Of a stretch of DNA of 64,000 nt, positions 24,983-34,730 are shown in pieces. Below the pieces are notes generated by a model. That model saw only the letters and a program-made list of their open reading frames with translations. It was not told where the DNA came from and made no database searches. Position 1 is the first letter of the stretch. The number at the start of each line of letters is the position of its first letter. The translations under genes were made by a program, and so were the position numbers. Origin of the DNA: Callaeas wilsoni (Eukaryota; Chordata; Aves; Passeriformes; Callaeidae); contig VWPU01010353.1 of NCBI GenBank assembly GCA_013398955.1, positions 1-64,000 of the forward strand. The letters are read 5' to 3'.

Positions 24983-25190
24983 GTAGAAAAGCGCCTTTGG
25001 CCCAGCCCTAGGGTGTCACCTCTGGGCTCCAGCAAGGAAAATCTGATCTGTTGGGGGAGGCGCTCCTGGGTCTCGGTTTAGATCAGTAGAAAAGCGCCTT
25101 TGGCCCAGCCCTAGGGCGTCACCTCCGGGCTCCAGCAAGGAAAATCTGATCTGTTGGGGGAGGCGCTTTCCTGGGTCTCAGTTTAGGTCA
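24983..25190 (+). repeat. Two-copy tandem duplication, unit about 103 bp
   Basis: The unit starts GTAGAAAAGCGCCTTTGGCC and ends GTTTAGATCA or GTTTAGGTCA. Copy 1 is 103 bp (24983-25085) and copy 2 is 105 bp (25086-25190). They differ by four substitutions and one two-base indel. Three of the four substitutions are CpG against TpG or CpA, as expected from deamination of methylated CpG after a recent duplication. Confidence 0.92.
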
Positions 25191-27632
25191 GGCTCACCCC
25201 GCCTCTCCCACACACCAGCTCCATCCCTGTGGGACCAGCAGCAGCGAGGAGCCCTTGGGCTGGGCAGCAGAAGAAGCAGGTGAAGGTGAGGATGGAGCCT
25301 GCAAGGTTTGAAATCAGAACCACATAACATGTGTGATGTTGTCAACATGATGCCAACGGCAGGGACACAGATTCGACCCAAAACGCCCCTTCCGGTCCTA
25401 CACCTGGGCAACAGGGCAGAGCTCTGCTCCCTGACCCTTCAGCAAGTCTGATGTAGCAGTGAGGGGTCAGAAAAGTCCTCCTAATGTGGAGCAGGGCACA
25501 TTTTGGAGAGGACATTGATCTACCACCTTCCTTGACCTGCTGTGGTTTGAAATGAAGCCAAGGAAGAAATCAGGAACTAATCCAGCAGCTCTGGGAACGA
25601 AGCAGATCAAGAGTTTTGTTTTTCATTCCAAAGCCCCAACTGTGCAGAAATAACTGCAGAGAGGTGACTGGCAATGACCCTCTGGGGACGGTATGAGTGA
25701 AATCATGGTGACAAGGGGCTCAAAGCCAGAGGAAGAATGGGATAAACTGCAAAAAGGATGAAAAATATCCGGCTGACACATCAGAGACTGAGAGCAAAGC
25801 GTGGCTGTCCACGCTGGCACAGAGGCATCCCTGAGACTAAGAACTCTTGGCCTTCAGAAATCCAGAAGCACCAGCACCTTGGTAGAAGGGGAGCTGAGAT
25901 GTTCCCAGGAAGAGAAAGGTACTCCTCCTTAGGCCAATTCTTCTGCAAAGATGGTTTTAGGAAGAGCAAAGAGGGAAATTTCACCTCAACCTCACCAGTT
26001 TTGCATCTACTGGGAAAATCACTTAAGAAATAAAAATAATCCCAGGCCCAGGTGCATTTGGTGGCAGTGGATGACCACACTGTCCCTTCTACCCTTTTAA
26101 ACATTTGTCTCTTGTGGTGGGAAAACCAGAGCCTTCAGGAGGAGCCTCGGGCAATGGGACGCTGTGGTGGCAGAGGCATTGAGGAGATGCAGAACTCTGA
26201 CACGAGCTCTTCGGGCTGAGGACGTTTTGTTTGAGGCAGGAAATCTCTTGGACACTGGAATATCAGGATAGGGCACCAAAATTTGCAAAGCTTGTGTGAA
26301 GCCAGCCATGGCTGGGGAAACACAAGACCAGTGAAGACTCATGAAGAAATCTGGGATTAATGAGGGTATAAACGTAAAGAGGATATAAAATGCCACTAAC
26401 GAGGCACTCTGGAGGCTGTTTGAGCACCAAGCCTGCTTTCCCTGCCTGTGTACACCCCGAGCACAGCTTCCCTCCTAACTTATTCATGATGTTCTGGCAG
26501 CCTCGCCAAGTTCACCCCAACACAGCTCATGCAAAAAACAAAAGCTCGGAGCATTACAAAGGGCATTTCCCCAGCGTGCTGGAGGGAGGAGGGAGCTCAC
26601 AGCGCTTTTCCAGGCAGCGTTGCAGCTCCAGGAGCTGCAAGGGGCAGGGAGGGAAGGTTGTGAACCCAGGCCAGCTCGGAGCTGCCTCTTCTGGGAAGTC
26701 AGGGCCTCCCACCGGGATGCGGAGTCAGCTACGAGGAGCAGGGTTTGAAGCAGAGCCACTGCGGGGAGCTGTTTCCAATTGGGACTCAAAAAAACGGGGA
26801 AAGGGATCCTATAATCAAGCTGCAGCCCTTCCACCTCTTAGCCCTCCTCACAGGCGCACTCAGGCTGAAAAAACAAAAATTGGCTCTCAGCAGCTTCCCT
26901 GGCAAAAAAAAAAAAAATTGGCACACAGAAGCTACCCAGACAAAAAAAAAAAAAAAAAAAGTAACAAAAAAAAAAAAGTCCATTTATTTTTCCATACTAC
27001 TGAGGTCACTGTCTCCTGGTTATTGCTTGCGTCCTCCAGAGGAGCTGATATCCATGGAAAGGGCAGGAGGAGTGTGGTCACCTTCTGAACACCATGGGGC
27101 TGGTGTTCAGGCTGGAAAGGAAACAGTCACAGAGACTCGTGCTTTCAGGCTTTGCTAATTCCCTGCTTTTTTATCCCGTTGTCAGCCCTGGGAGATGTCC
27201 TCTCATGTCAGCACTGTAAGGAGGAGATATAACAAACGTGATAATGCCAGATGCTGCTGATAAGGGAGGGAGAAGAGGCAGGTAGGGCTGCTTGCTCCCC
27301 CCCAGGGAGAAGAAGTGAGATAAAACCACAGCTCAGAGCAGCCCAGAACCTTCCCCATGAGGATTCTGATTCCACTCAGCTGAGATTCTCTCCTCCTGCC
27401 ATTCAGGGATGCTCAACACTGACTTGCAGCACCTCAAAAAGATCTGCTGGACCTTCAAGAGGGCATCACAGTGCTCACCCCAAAGAAACCCTACTCCTGC
27501 AGAGAAACTATGCTTTTTTTAAAATATTATTAACAATAAGTGCATTTGGCTCAAGGCAAACACAGAAAGTGTGGAGGTATAAAACCGCCTTGAAGAATAT
27601 TCCCTTTAGTCCCTGCTAAGAGCATCCTACAA
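25191..27632. other. Unique sequence with an A-tract array
   Basis: No gene seen. A 232-codon plus-strand frame from 26390 runs through the A-tract array (poly-lysine) and is not credible as a protein. Confidence 0.45.
26874..26977 (+). repeat. Duplicated 24-30 bp unit separated by long A-tracts
   Basis: AATTGGCTCTCAGCAGCTTC CCTGGC is followed by 14 A. Then come the similar TTGGCACACAGAAGCTACCC AGAC, 19 A, GTAAC and 12 A. The two spacers look like diverged copies of one unit, so this is a short A-rich minisatellite-like array. Confidence 0.6.
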
Positions 27633-27637
27633 GATGT
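27633..27637. repeat. Left target-site duplication GATGT of LTR copy 1
   Basis: GATGT directly abuts the TG start of the LTR and recurs exactly after its end. Confidence 0.8.
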
Positions 27638-28288
27638 TGTCTTGGGGTGATTCTATGACCATGCTGTATTCTCCACCGCCTGTTTGATCTCTGGTGAACC
27701 TTTAAATTGCAAAGGGGAGGAAGAGAAGCCGAGAGAACTCTTCAAAGCGGCCAGCTTGACCTTGCAACTAGAATGTTTCGTATTCTTTTCTCTCCCGATT
27801 CTGACAACATTTGTTGGTTAGAGGACTTTTACTCTCTAGTCTCTTCGGCTTTCAGCGGAGAAGGGCCTGTGATCTGCCTCAGTGGCTTCTGTTCCTTTTT
27901 GGACTGTTTTTGGCTCGCTTTTCATCCCCGACCAGCTCCCATCTCCGGCCCTGCTCGGCGGGACCCTCCACGGGGGATCGTCGGACCCTGCCTGGCCTGG
28001 CCCGGCCCAGCGCAGGACTGCAGGTTTTACCTACAGAAAGAACTCTAAAATCCATAGTCCTCTTTTAGGGGACGGGGAGGGGGTTTCAATATTTCTTTTC
28101 TTTGCCCTGTGACAGCAGGGGACTCTGTTTGTTAAATAAATAGTTTTTTTCACTTTCATTTGAGAAATTATTTTCCCAAACCCATGGGGGAGGTGCTGCC
28201 GGGGCCTGCTTGCCTGGCAGGCAGGAGAGAGAGAGAGAGACATCCCTCTCGGGTTGTTTCCTCCTGGATTTGTGTCCAAACCCGCATA
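27638..28288 (+). mobile_element. Solo LTR of an endogenous retrovirus, copy 1 (651 bp)
   Basis: The element starts TGTCTTGGGG and ends CCGCATA (ancestrally CA). It is flanked on both sides by the 5-base duplication GATGT (27633-27637 and 28289-28293). A poly(A) signal AATAAA at 28135-28140 and a GC-rich middle fit an LTR read on the plus strand, antisense to the plexin gene. It is about nine-tenths identical by eye to the element at 62815. No gag, pol or env-like sequence lies next to it, so it is a solo LTR left by recombination. A 5-bp duplication is typical of ERVL-like families, but I cannot name the family. Open frames inside it are incidental. Confidence 0.85.
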
Positions 28289-28293
28289 GATGT
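28289..28293. repeat. Right target-site duplication GATGT of LTR copy 1
   Basis: Exact partner of the 5-mer at the left edge; it sets the 3' boundary of the LTR. Confidence 0.8.
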
Positions 28294-28711
28294 AATTCAG
28301 GTCCTTTCTGCATTTGACTCCTAGCAGGCTCTGCCCTGAGGGGAAGATGAGGATGAGGACAAAGCCCTGTGGCCAAGGGCAGCAATGGGTCAGGGTCAGG
28401 ACCCCACCCCAGGCTGAAACCCAGCCCTGCTGCACCCGGGGGTGCAGGGAAGGGGAGCAGGTGATGGAAACCCAAGCCGGGCTCCAGCTGCCCAGCTGCT
28501 ATAAATAACACCCTCTCAGGGAAAGGCGACGGAACAAACACAGCACCGCTCTGGCAGCGGGGCACGAGTGCACGGACACACACATGGGGCAGGGCACAGC
28601 AAGTGCAAGGCCAATCCAAACCCTGTGAAATTCATCCCAGCTCTTGGACAGGCTGATGAGAGCAACAATCCTTGAGTTTGGGGTTTTTTGTTTCAGGGAA
28701 CTTCTGAAAGA
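28294..28711. other. Unique sequence between LTR and CR1
   Basis: No feature recognised. Confidence 0.4.
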
Positions 28712-29170
28712 TTGGGCCTCTACTCAGCCCTTGTGAGAGTTCACCTGGAGAGTTACACACAGCTCTGGAGTCCCCAGCATGAAACATGGACCTAGTAGAG
28801 AAGGTCCAGAGGAGGCCACAGAGATGCTGCAAGAGCTGGAGCCCCTCTGCTCTGGAGCCAGGCTGGGAGAGCTGGGGATGATCACCTGGACAAGAGAAGG
28901 CTCCAGGGAGACCTCAGAGCCCCTTCCAGGGCCTAAAGGAAGCTTTTAACAAAGAGGAAGAGTAACTTTTTACACAGGCAGGTGCTGAGGCCCTGGCACA
29001 GGTTGCCCAGAGAAGCTGTGGCTGCCCCTGGATCCCTGGAAGTGTCCAAGGTCAGGTTGGACAGGGCTTGGAGCAGCCTGGGACAGTGGAAGGTGTCCCT
29101 GCCCATGGCAGGGGTTGAAATTGGACAATCTTTAAGGTCCCTTCCAACCTAAATCATTCTGTGATTCCAT
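28712..29170 (+). mobile_element. CR1 LINE fragment, sense (about 460 bp)
   Basis: One of the longer sense copies. It begins in the reverse transcriptase C-terminal coding part (GCCTCTACTCAGCCC, CACCTGGAGAGTTACACACA, AGGTCCAGAGGAGGCCACAG). It continues through TTGCCCAGAGAAGCTGTGGC and ends TTAAGGTCCCTTCCAACC, ATTCTGTGATTCCAT. Frames are broken, so it is inactive. Confidence 0.9.
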
Positions 29171-29841
29171 AATCTTAACCTGGCTCTATAGATTTTTTTA
29201 ACTCCTTTGCATCCCCAGCCTATTCCTGGTATTTCCTGCCTTTGGCACACAGCTGAGAAACCCAGGGAGAAAAGTACCTTCAAAACATGGACTGTGTTTG
29301 TTCCAGGCCACCCTCACATCCACCTGCTCACAGCAGCCATGGAAAACAGTGACCCAGCTACAAATTAGGGAAGGGAGAGTGTGAATTTTGCAGCTTCAAA
29401 CTTCTTGCGTGCCTCCTGCCCGGCCTCTCCCCAACATGCCAGCAAGGTTCAGCATTGCTCCCATTTGAAATAAGTCTCCCCACATAATTTAAAAATACCC
29501 CACTCTCATGCCAACAATAACTTTCTGCCACGCCACGCTGGCTCTGTATTTATAGCCATGGTTTCTTCATGCCACACACCCCTGCATTGCCCCCGCCAGC
29601 ACATCCAGTCCCACAAAAAAGGATTTTGCTGTTTCAGCCAGCAGTGGAGACCCCCATTTCTGCCCAGGAGCGAGTTCCAGCCCCACAAGCACACATCCAC
29701 ATCAGCACAGAATTTCCCCACGCTTGCTCCTCAGCAGCAATGATAAGGCAAAGTCTCCCGAGGGTAAACACAAAGCTACAACCACTTCCATTTGAGCCAT
29801 AATTGAAAATCAATAGGATTGGTAGTTGGAAATGCTCATGT
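29171..29841. other. Unique intronic sequence
   Basis: No gene or repeat recognised between the CR1 and the MIR-like remnant. Confidence 0.4.
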
Positions 29842-30015
29842 GCTTAAAGCAGAGGTCTGGGAGTCAGGAGCAGGAGTGATTTCTTCTCCCGGCCATGACC
29901 ATAAGGAGAGATTTTTTAAAGTTCTCTCAGCTTGTGATCCAGCACCAATAAAATGGAGATAATCCAGTGTTGGGTTGGAATTCACCAGAGCTTCAAAAGT
30001 GCTGAGGCAGAGAGG
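29842..30015 (+). mobile_element. MIR-like SINE remnant, sense
   Basis: GCAGAGGTCTGGGAGTCAGG, a middle ending AAAGTTCTCTCAGC, then AATAAAATGGAGATAATCCA and GCTTCAAAAGTGCTGAGG follow the order of an amniote MIR (gain-of-sense start, CTCAG, AAAATGGGGATAAT, GTAAAGCGCTTTGAG). Confidence 0.55.
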
Positions 30016-30221
30016 TGCTGGGACACGCTCAGAGAGGAGTTATTTTTAAATATATTGAAGTGAGAGGCAGCGAGGGATGCCGAGCCTCTCTCTTTTTATT
30101 TTTTTAGTACCATCAAAGAAAACTCTGCATCAGCAATCCCTGCTCCCCCTGACTGATGCCAAGGAGCAGCAGTGCCAGGACACCCAAATTGAGATCAGCA
30201 TCCTAGTGCTGCCTTAGGTGG

Positions 30222-30450
30222 AACCATAGATAAAATATCCTCATTTGGAAGGCAGCAACAAGGATTGTCCAGTTCCCGGCCCCAAAAAGGACCACACAAA
30301 AAATCTCACCCTGTGCCTGAGAGCATTGCTCAAAGATTCCTGGAGCTCTGGCAGCCTTGGGACCATGATCATTCCCTGAGGAGCCTGTTCAGTGCCCAAA
30401 ACTCCTCTGGGTGAAGAACCTTTTCCTGATATCCAGCCAAACCTCTCCTG
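30222..30450 (-). mobile_element. CR1 LINE fragment, antisense (older)
   Basis: A diverged antisense copy: CATAGATAAAATATCC, ATTTGGAAGG, CCCTGTGCCTGAGAGCATTG, GAGCCTGTTCAGTGCCCAAA, GGGTGAAGAACCTTTTCC and GATATCCAGCC. It belongs to the same subfamily as the copy at 41000. Confidence 0.8.
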
Positions 30451-30710
30451 TCACAGAGGGAGCCCATCCTTGCTATCGAAACAATGGACCTTGCTTACCA
30501 TTCCCTGACCTCTGCCACCTGGAACCCCAGGAAAGGCACTCCCTCTTTATGGATATTGCCAGCAGGCTCTGGAAAGAAGGGATTCATTTCACTAACAGGG
30601 TGAAAGAACATAGTGCAGGTGAAGGGGGAAGGTGTAATTACAGATTTATCCTAAGTCAGGATCTGTGACAAGAGGAGAGGATAAAGGTGCCACCAGCTAC
30701 ATCTTCTTTA

Positions 30711-30733
30711 AATCAATCAATCAATAATCAATC
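30711..30733 (+). repeat. Short (AATC)n-like repeat
   Basis: Five imperfect AATC units in 23 bases. Too short to be more than background microsatellite. Confidence 0.7.
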
Positions 30734-31184
30734 TATTTCCCTCCTATCTCTCTCCCTCTTCAGCTGCAGAGAATTCCACCGTGCACTGCTCCACATCACC
30801 CATCAACAAGAGCAGGGGTTTCACCAAACCATTGCTCCAGTGTGAGGTTAAAATTAGGAGGATTTGCTGCTACGTGACTCTGACACACTGTCCCTCGGCC
30901 ACGGGAACTGCTGTCCTGGTAAGAGCCCCTTAATAAAACAGCAGGGAGAACCTCTCATTTCTTCATTCTTCATTACAGCCCAAGCAGCACAACTCCTGTG
31001 GCACTCGAGGTTCGTGCCGCGCTGCCCAAGCCACTTCGCGCCTGTCCTTCAGCTCCAAAGCTGCTACCAGCTCCTGCCCAGCTCCAAACTTCTGCCAGCC
31101 GAGATCAGTAACACAAACCTTGTGCTTCCAGGCACGGGCAGCCTCGGTGGAAACCCTCCTTTTGCCCAGCAAGGCTCGGAGGTG

Positions 31185-31425
31185 TCATTAAGAATCCAAT
31201 CAATGTGACGTCATGGGTGTAATTGAATTATGTGTATGCTCAGCAGACCCTTTCCACTTGGTATCCCCATTGGCTAATGTTGAATTATGATGGATCATAC
31301 ACAGGGATATATGAAACATGCATGAATAACCCAAGCATGCATTTTTAATGATACAATCCTGATAACTTCCCCCTCCTAACAAAATCAAAATGAATTAAAC
31401 ACAAGTAGCTGTCAGCGGCATTAAA
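31185..31425. promoter_or_regulatory. Candidate regulatory block with a perfect CRE
   Basis: Unique AT-rich sequence with TGACGTCA (31206-31213), GTAATTGAATTATG, ATTGGCTAAT (CCAAT in antisense), two CATGCAT-type sites and TTTTTAATGAT. The palindromic CRE and homeodomain-type cores within 250 bases suggest an enhancer. Conservation was not tested. Confidence 0.35.
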
Positions 31426-32065
31426 GAAAAAAAAGGAAAAAAAAACCCTCATCATTTAAATGGCAACACAAAATGTTCCCTGAATTGCAGGGTGACTGGG
31501 ACCGTTTGTTGTAATGATACCAATTAACATATCTATCCATTTAAAGTTTCCAGGGCAAGAAGAAAGAGCAGCTTGGGTGATATTCAGGGTAGGGAAAGAA
31601 AGGTGAGGATAATGGATAGCTGGGAGTGAATAGGGCTGAAATGAATGGGGTAATTCAGATGAATGGTCTGACAATGGCTGGATAATCCCCCAGAAGTGCA
31701 TGTCCCCAGATATAGGACAGAGCTCGCAGGCTTGTGACATTCATTAAAATAAAATAAGGGTGAAACCTGCAAACCCAACAGTCAGAAATGATCCAAGTCA
31801 GGCAGAGGCCACGGGGCTCCGGGGGTCTGGCTTGAGGCTCTGCAGTGGCTGAGTTAATGGGAACATCCCAGAGGATGCTTTGGCTATAGTGGCTTTGCTT
31901 TGGGGCACAGAGGATTTCTTGAGGTCGATTCCACACCTGTATTCCCTGATTTAACTGATCACGATCAAAGAAGAGGGAATCACTTGCAGGAATGCTCTGG
32001 CATCTTGGATCTGCATTCTGAATTACGGCTGAGCTCATCCTCCTCCAGTCAAGAGCCATCTTCGC

Positions 32066-32207
32066 CATCCCTGGAAGTGTCCAAGGCCAGGCTGGATGAG
32101 GCTTGGAGCACCTGGGATAGTGGAAGTTGTCCCTGCCCATGGCAGGGGATTGGAACTGGATGATTTTAGCATCCCTTCCAACCCAAACCACTCCATGAGT
32201 CCATGAG
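32066..32207 (+). mobile_element. CR1 LINE 3' fragment, sense
   Basis: CATCCCTGGAAGTGTCCAAG, GCCAGGCTGGATGAGGCTTG, GGGATAGTGGAAGTTGTCCC and CCCATGGCAGGGGATTGGAA, then CCTTCCAACCCAAACC and CCATGAGTCCATGAG. Short 5' truncated copy. Confidence 0.87.
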
Positions 32208-32412
32208 AAGGAGGCAACGTGGATCCAGGTCTGTGTGTCTCCATCTATCAGAGCCATCCAGATAATCCCTTACCTTCTACCACATCAATTTATCAATATT
32301 AATTACCTAACAAGCTCTCATAAGCACTCTGCCCAGGGTTATAGCTCCAACTACCTGGGCTAACACTGTTCTGATTCCTAAATCCCTGGAAAAAATGGGA
32401 AGCAGCTCTACC

Positions 32413-32446
32413 AAAAAAAAAATAAAAAAAAAAATAAAAAAAAAAT
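32413..32446 (+). repeat. A-rich low-complexity tract
   Basis: Three runs of nine to eleven A separated by single T. No retroposon body was recognised next to it. Confidence 0.88.
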
Positions 32447-33934
32447 CCAATTTTTAAAGATAAGTCCTTGGGAACTTCTGGACTTCTAAAGGTTTCGAGT
32501 CATAAAGAAGAAAAGTGTGCTCCCACTCTGCAGATGAGGAGTTTCTGTGTATTCAGTGAAAATCTGACCTTTCTGTCTCGTTGCAGATTTAGGATAAAGC
32601 AGAGTGTCACAGACCTTGTCCCTAATTGCAGACAGGCTGAAGACAGTGGCGGAGGACGGAGCCGCCAGAGATCCCAGGATATGTCTCCTAACAAGCTCAT
32701 TAGCTCCAACATCAGCCCCCCTGTTCCTCAAAAACTGACCCAAGGCCTCTCAGGATTTGTGCTGGAGCAGCAAATCCTTCGGAAACCTGCGGAGGGGAAG
32801 TCAATGCACTTCATAACAGATGAGTGAAGGGCTGTCCTTTGCAATCAAAAGTGAGTTAAATAAATAGCTGAGAGATGTTTATCTCCTCCCAGTGCCTTGC
32901 TTGCCCTCTTACAGGAATTTAGCACGCCAAGAACTACCAGGTCCCACATTCTGAAGATGTTGGGACCAAGGGTAAAGCACAATTCAAGGAGGAAGCAGGG
33001 TCAAGGAAAAACCCCTCTTTCCCAAGTGCAGCAGAATAACTCATTAAGGACAACTTCTGTGATTAAGGGAACAATTTGCTGTCAGCCCAAGGACCTTCAG
33101 GTTTACTCCTGGTGTGTAGCTTGGGCAAATCCAGAGTTTCTGCTGTGATGTCCCCCATGAAGTCACCCCTCCAGCATGTCAGAAAGGGAATTTGGTGACC
33201 CTCTCCTTAAGGATTGTAGTTATTTATATAGAAATTAGGCAGATATCTCCAAGGAGGTGGCATAAATGATGCTTTGAGTTCTGCTGACTGTACACACAAG
33301 GACATCCTGGCTAGGAGGTGATGTGAAATCACACTCAAAATTAAATATCTGCCTCTTTTCCAGGTAAATCAACTTTAGCTCAGAGCCTGAATGGTTTTGC
33401 TCTCTCTGCAGCTCCGAGACAGTCCCGCTTCCACACCTGTCAGCAGAGCTGGGAGGATAAATGCAATTATTGATTTGATCTGCTGGGCAGCCAAATCCTA
33501 CAGCTGGAGAATCCAATTGGCACCTTCAGCAGCATCCACAACACCCAACAGAGACAACCACAGTTTGGTTGGAGCACCAAAACTTCACTTCCCTTCAAAA
33601 AAAAACAGCAGAGGTTTTTTTTAGGGAACTGGTATTCATCAGGAGAGGAGGACTGGGAGAAGACACCTTGATTTCTAAGGATTCATACAACCTAAAATGT
33701 CAGCATTTCTGATGCAGCAAGAGCTCAGTGCCCAGAGTCACATCGCAATTTTCCTGACCATGGCTTTGAGTTTGTGAGAGAGGTGAAGCACCATGCCTTG
33801 AAGGGATCGTTGGTGACCAGAGCTGGGAACTGCTCTTCACAGACAAATCATCCCTTAAAAGAGCATTACTGACTTACACCAAAAATTTCCAATTGAGGTG
33901 TTTATTTTTTCCCCCCCTTTCTTCTTTACACTGA

Positions 33935-33995
33935 CTTCTCGGTTGTATGCAAATGTTAAATCATGGCATAATTTAGAGACAGGGTTTTCTTCATT
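33935..33995. promoter_or_regulatory. Unique block with a perfect POU octamer
   Basis: ATGCAAAT at 33947-33954 within TTGTATGCAAATGTTAAATC, followed by TGGCATAATTTAG. Same caution as for the other octamer. Confidence 0.22.
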
Positions 33996-34659
33996 TTAAA
34001 GAGAGTCAGTTGATGTTTTGTGAAGGAAAACCTGAAAGAAAAGATGCTTCAGCTTTGTTAAATTTCAAAACTAAAATCACTTCATAAAAAGCTGCTCAAA
34101 GATGGCACATCACTGGGAGATACTTAAACGCAGACAGCAGGTTTTTAGCTGTTCCAGGGAAACCCTCCTGTTGAGCAGAACGAGGGCCACGGGGTTAAAA
34201 CACAGCCATCAGAACATTTATTGCTTCATTTTTGTGAAGCCATTAACCACAGGAGGACCCCAGATGTGCCACAGCTCCGGCAGCTGGAGAGAAATTCAAT
34301 CCCCACATCAGAACCTAATTTATGACCAACCTGTTGGGAGGGGGCAGGGAAGTCAGGGATACACAGGGAGCTGGGGGAAGCCATGTGTTGACAGAGCTCA
34401 GGCCAAGCCCTTGCACAAACACAGGTGGAAGGAGCCCCCGCTCCCATCAGGGAATTTATGGACGTGGAAATTTTTGCATCTGAAAGCAGCTGAACCCCAA
34501 CACCAGCTGAATACCAACAAAAAACAGCTTTGAACTCCGGGTTCAGCTGCCTGGGAAGCATCAAGATGAAATCCAAGGGGGGCTGTGCTGAGGGCAGGAC
34601 AGGCTCACTGCAAGTGGCAGCCCATTCCCTGAAGAACTCGGGGAAGAGCAGAGCAGGGA

Positions 34660-34730
34660 TGGAGAGAGGGGAGTGATTTGCCCGAGGTCGTGCTGCAATC
34701 AGCAACAGAGCCAGGAATAGATCAAGGTTT
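34660..34730 (-). mobile_element. MIR-like SINE remnant, antisense
   Basis: GTGATTTGCCCGAGGTCGTG, CTGCAATCAGCAACAGAGCC and AGGAATAGATCAAGG match the antisense MIR pattern (TGACTTGCCCAAGGTCAC, AGCAAGTCAGTGGCAGAGCC, AGGAATAGAACCCAGG). Confidence 0.65.

Larger units (their letters stand above)
30451..32065. other. Unique sequence with CRE-containing block
   Basis: No gene or mobile element. It contains a short AATC repeat and the candidate regulatory block at 31185-31425. Confidence 0.4.

Noticed and set aside
26390..27088. 232-codon frame with poly-lysine
   Set aside because: Driven by A-tracts; no recognisable protein features.
27811..28068. Matching 85-codon open frames in both LTR copies (also 62986-63243)
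   Set aside because: They sit wholly inside the LTRs. They are shared because the LTRs are copies of one another, and have no retroviral or host protein features.
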